NCBI RefSeq assembly: GCF_014649535.1
Contig: NZ_BMTF01000011.1
Coordinates: forward strand, 62,001-126,000
Direction of reading: 5' to 3'
DNA length: 64,000 bases
Origin: Streptomyces gelaticus
GTDB taxonomy: Bacteria; Actinomycetota; Actinomycetes; Streptomycetales; Streptomycetaceae
In this document: piece by piece, positions 61,901 to 64,000 of the stretch
Numbering within the stretch: position 1 is the stretch's first letter
How the letters are laid out: each line of letters opens with the position of its first letter
Program-made: the position numbers and the translations under genes
Notes under the pieces: generated by a model
The model's input: the letters and a program-made list of their open reading frames with translations, nothing else
What the model was told of the DNA's origin: nothing
Databases searched by the model: none

Positions 61901-63172
61901 TTCCGCGACGATCTGACGCAGTCCGTCGGCGGAGATCGCATGCAGATGGAAGACGTTCTCGGTCACCTCGCGGACATGGGCAGCCGCCAAGTCCCCGAAG
62001 TCAGAGCGCAGACAGGTCAGGATCCGCAGTCGATAGCCGCGGTCGTGGTAGGTCTGCGCCTCCGAAAGGAGCAGTTCGAACAGGGCCTTCGCGTCGTCCG
62101 GCGCTCGCAGGAGAAGCTCTTCGAGCTGGTCGACGACCATGACTACCGGCCCTGCGGCGGACAGCCCGGACAGTGCCCCCGCAAGCCCTTGCTCCTCTAT
62201 CACCCGGGTGAGCCGGTCGACGTCCCAGTCCGCTCTGCACTCCCCGACCAACGGAGAGGGCAACGCGGCAAGCGCCGTGGCCACGCGGCGGGCCGGAGAG
62301 AGCCCGGCCATGCCCGTGTCGAGGAAGGCGACCTGGTGCCCCTGTGCCCGCAGCCGTGGGGTGACGCCTGCCCTGACCAGTGAGGACTTCCCCATCCCTG
62401 GGTGGGCGGCCACAGTGGTGAGGGCACTCCCCTTCACCCTGCGGCAGACCGTCTCGGACTCCTTGTCGCGGCCGAAGAAGACCTCCGCATCCGCTTCACC
62501 GAAAGCGGCAAGACCACGGTATGGGGAGGGAGGGCGAACGATGTCGGACAGTCCGCACAGGTCGATGACACGGAAGATCGGGATCGCGTAGGCGGTGGTG
62601 TACTCAACCTTGCTCTCGCTGGACCTGACCAGGGCAACGACAGCCGCCTGACCATCGATCCACACGCCCCCGCCGCTGTACCCGGGCAGGATGCCCCACT
62701 TGGCGTGCGGCTGTACATCCAACTGGTACGAGTGACCCCCGATTGCCCCCTTTACGCTCCCGTCCACCCACAATCCGTCGTCACGGTGCACCGGCATCCC
62801 GTAGACCTGGAATTCCGCCTGCGGCGGCAGCCGCCCTTCGCGCCAGATGGGCGGTGGAGCCGCGCCGGGCACAGGATCGTCCAGCAGCTTCAGACATGCC
62901 ACGTCCTCGGGGCCGTCCGGACCGACGGGTCTGCCCACCGTCACCTCGGCCCGTAACGCCCGGCCCAACGCCAGCTGTGGGAAGTCGACTTCAACGACCT
63001 GCCCCGGAGCGGAGGAGCCGGTGATCGTCTCGACGACGTGCGCAGCGGTCACCACGTGGCGGGGGCCGAGCAGCACACCAGCGCCTTCCGGCACGCCGCC
63101 GGAGTGCAGCATTCGCACCATGGCGCGTTCTGCCGCAGACTTGTCGTCCCCCCGTCCCACCGGCTCCTCCAC
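58979..63172 (-). CDS. Trypsin-STAND NTPase-beta propeller conflict-system protein
   Basis: A protein of about 1397 residues. An N-terminal trypsin-like domain has the catalytic set VVTAAHVVETI (His), PEDVACLKLL (Asp) and ILPGYSGGGVW (Ser). A STAND/AAA-type NTPase follows, with Walker A VAAHPGMGKSSLVRAG and Walker B VVMVVDQLEELLLRA. After a winged-helix/helical region to about residue 640 there is one transmembrane helix (VVVALLILAALLVVVLTKVL) and a long C-terminal beta-propeller. This order fits the nSTAND group of NTP-dependent conflict systems that use trypsin and pair with TCD proteins. GTG at 63170-63172 is chosen; ATG at 63218-63220 would add 16 residues. A role in defence or programmed cell response is inferred. 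Confidence 0.85.
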   Translation of the reverse strand: MEEPVGRGDDKSAAERAMVRMLHSGGVPEGAGVLLGPRHVVTAAHVVETITGSSAPGQVVEVDFPQLALGRALRAEVTVGRPVGPDGPEDVACLKLLDDPVPGAAPPPIWREGRLPPQAEFQVYGMPVHRDDGLWVDGSVKGAIGGHSYQLDVQPHAKWGILPGYSGGGVWIDGQAAVVALVRSSESKVEYTTAYAIPIFRVIDLCGLSDIVRPPSPYRGLAAFGEADAEVFFGRDKESETVCRRVKGSALTTVAAHPGMGKSSLVRAGVTPRLRAQGHQVAFLDTGMAGLSPARRVATALAALPSPLVGECRADWDVDRLTRVIEEQGLAGALSGLSAAGPVVMVVDQLEELLLRAPDDAKALFELLLSEAQTYHDRGYRLRILTCLRSDFGDLAAAHVREVTENVFHLHAISADGLRQIVAEPARRVGYVRFSEQVVDQLVEDAAKTDGRPSSGANLPLLQFTATRMWQEAEAPVVQLEDYRRIGGLAKTLLTYVEEQVASLSTAERAQLPRLLTRLVRVGPEPGQDTRATVSADDLDDVLSDLARRLARTALLDIDEDPEGRTTVRLAHDALITRWPLLADWLHQRRDFLVWRDGSLRPALARWQRDDEPEAYLGGQELERGERFAESYRVELDAAELLFIAGSRDHATAQARRRRNRRLRNAGVVVALLILAALLVVVLTKVLPEQYRKAGADALASAAEMRRGDNEPAALAQDAFVIHRAKGQVGVQHVLADLLENHGTATFLPAASNVSQAQVAGDRWVLVREESSRFTAWDVSRPARSPAVDETGVVSLAVSEDGRRVATGRGDGVVTVRETGSWRLVGTWRVPESTDSRSGKVTAVALDATGRHLSAVREKSVRVGWWDVASGSGTAWEASEVTGGAVSTLGFTASGRAVAGLDRRQGAGGWRLWDPRSRRVTEPVLPPAAEANGDERPGLPWGVEPQEMVVGPRSYAVTCRGDRTVLLEPDTGRPVGRFASYGMCLPVAALAGDRVVYLQTVASSRPDDRTAAYDLVLYQGRELWARAAGRSEGVPTVGASGGLLAEARGRSVRVTRLPRERERSLARVVGMRFLRGDDALLTLRGDGTLQRTGPDGRLRQSRTTGLTGPLAWAVDSTESTLVITGKSAGQGQGRAWTTVRYSLPTLTPVGPPILLELPEVSARAYPAVLDDGRLVVRQGRSLRVLGTTGAEIRAWELDGEDESSAEGLFARPGRPQVVVSSGSGNAFQLIDLDRGTIGPPRGPYPVGRADTIIFDPDEPDVAVIAGSATTDGSQPIAVSARVDTGEPVGEPQYLPAHAALDGAGAAALTRSWPRRLASWSFPAGKQHPKVVSGQHLDPPTVLLSDSGDRLAVLRMNSDVKVLLADPETWRQKLCRLTELTRGADPPRFPDLPFADPC

Positions 63173-63572
63173 CTGCCCCCCGTCGCCGACTTGTCGGTCA
63201 GTGTGCCAGACGCACGTCATTTGTTGAGTAGCAGCAGCGTCATCACGACAGGCGAGACGACGGTCATCAGCACGAAATCCGTCACGTCGCGTTACGCCCT
63301 CCAGGGCGATCGGACGGGGCAAACCCGAGCCGTTGCGGTGATACCGATACCAGCGGGCAGGCCACCGCCGAACCTCGGGAATCCGCAGCTCAGGCAGCGT
63401 TGTCGACGTCTACCTGTTACACCCACCGAGAACAGGTCGAACCGACGGGCACTGATGGTGCAGCCGTCCTCAACCCGGTCAAGTGGCCATTCCCGCCCGT
63501 GGGTCGGCATGACCGGGACGCCGGGTGCTGGTCAGGCCAGCAGGCTGCCTCGGCCCCTGGCGGAGCGATCAG

Positions 63573-64000
63573 TCAGCCTCGCCGGCGCGACAGAGCCGTT
63601 GTCGCCACTGAATTGTGCACCGTAAAGGCAACCGTGCCCGGCAGAAAGCGGTCGTCCGACCACAGCAACGGTCTGCCCGAGTGGTCCGTGGCCCGCCGGC
63701 GCTCTCGCATCAGCGGCGCGTCCTGGTTGCAGCCGAGCAGGCGCGCATCGTCGGCGTCGGCGTGGACGAGATCAATGGTGTGTTCTGTGTCTGCGAACAC
63801 CACTCCCTCCTCCGTCAGCAGTTCGGTATGTGAAATCGCATGGGGATCAAGGCCGGCGATCATGGCACCGATGTGCTCGGGGTAGAGGGTCCGCTCGATC
63901 ATGATCGGGACACGTGACAGCGTCCGTAGCCGCAGCACCCGGCATACCTGCGACCCGGGTTCGAGATTGAGTTGCTCGCACTCCAGCGGGTTGGCCGGAC
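63573..64000 (-). CDS. GntR/UTRA-family transcriptional regulator, partial (N-terminus off the right edge)
   Basis: The visible C-terminal 142 residues form a UTRA ligand-binding domain of the GntR/HutC type: LNLEPGSQVCRVLRLRTL, VPIMIERTLYPEHIGAMI, HTIDLVHADADDARLLGCN, and the end segment PLLWSDDRFLPGTVAFTVHNS. The DNA-binding winged helix lies beyond position 64000. UTRA domains bind small sugars, amino acids or acyl compounds. No partner gene is in the window; the 400-base gap to the STAND gene and same strand give no clear link. Confidence 0.8.
   Translation of the reverse strand, partial: PANPLECEQLNLEPGSQVCRVLRLRTLSRVPIMIERTLYPEHIGAMIAGLDPHAISHTELLTEEGVVFADTEHTIDLVHADADDARLLGCNQDAPLMRERRRATDHSGRPLLWSDDRFLPGTVAFTVHNSVATTALSRRRG

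Overview
The window is high-GC actinobacterial DNA, almost certainly from Streptomyces or a close relative. It has a conservon (sensor kinase / roadblock / DUF742 / GTPase / P450), many GTG and some TTG starts, GTGA/ATGA stop-start overlaps, a SepF-like protein and a DinB-fold protein of the mycothiol-linked family. All calls come from reading the sequence; no database search was run.

Layout. 1-16.0 kb is mostly housekeeping: a partial AAA ATPase, a SepF-like protein, the conservon with an MBL-fold gene upstream, a sugar module (Gfo/Idh, DeoR regulator, SIS isomerase, BAAT-like hydrolase), a P1 peptidase, an Sfp-type phosphopantetheinyl transferase, a second Gfo/Idh protein and a small membrane protein. 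16.3-19.5 kb is a large Tat-exported beta-propeller/amidohydrolase. 19.5-57.1 kb is biosynthetic. 57.2-63.2 kb holds a putatively leaderless small gene, then a trypsin/STAND-NTPase gene with a trypsin-co-occurring-domain gene and a lipoprotein. The right edge cuts a GntR/UTRA regulator.

The biosynthetic region has two blocks. Block A (minus strand, 40.8 to 19.5 kb, plus two hotdog thioesterases on the plus strand) encodes a free-standing adenylation domain, a carrier protein, a flavin amine oxidase, an AMP ligase, a CreE-like flavoenzyme and a CreD-like lyase (the aspartate-nitrosuccinate route to nitrite), a lysine 2,3-aminomutase that keeps both lysine-recognition aspartates, a DinB-fold protein, a discrete ACP, a one-module fully reducing PKS (KS-AT-DH-ER-KR-ACP), a ketosynthase homologue with all three catalytic residues replaced, and an acyl-CoA ligase. 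Block B (41.6-57.1 kb) encodes a p-aminophenylalanine-type pathway (aminodeoxychorismate synthase, mutase, prephenate-dehydrogenase-like enzyme, an extra chorismate-mutase-like protein), plus a tightly overlapping plus-strand operon with a glycine-oxidase-like flavoenzyme, a PrmC-like methyltransferase, an alpha-oxoamine synthase, an MFS exporter, two ATP-grasp ligases and a PaaK-like ligase. An ArsR-type regulator and a GNAT acetyltransferase lie between the arms.

Working inference: the region makes one N-rich amphiphilic metabolite, or two neighbouring ones, from a reduced polyketide chain, possibly beta-lysine, a p-aminophenyl amino acid and nitrite. No condensation domain is present, so amide bonds would have to come from the ATP-grasp enzymes and C-C bonds from the PKS or alpha-oxoamine synthase. 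I do not recognise the combination as a known cluster; the product and the number of clusters are unproven.
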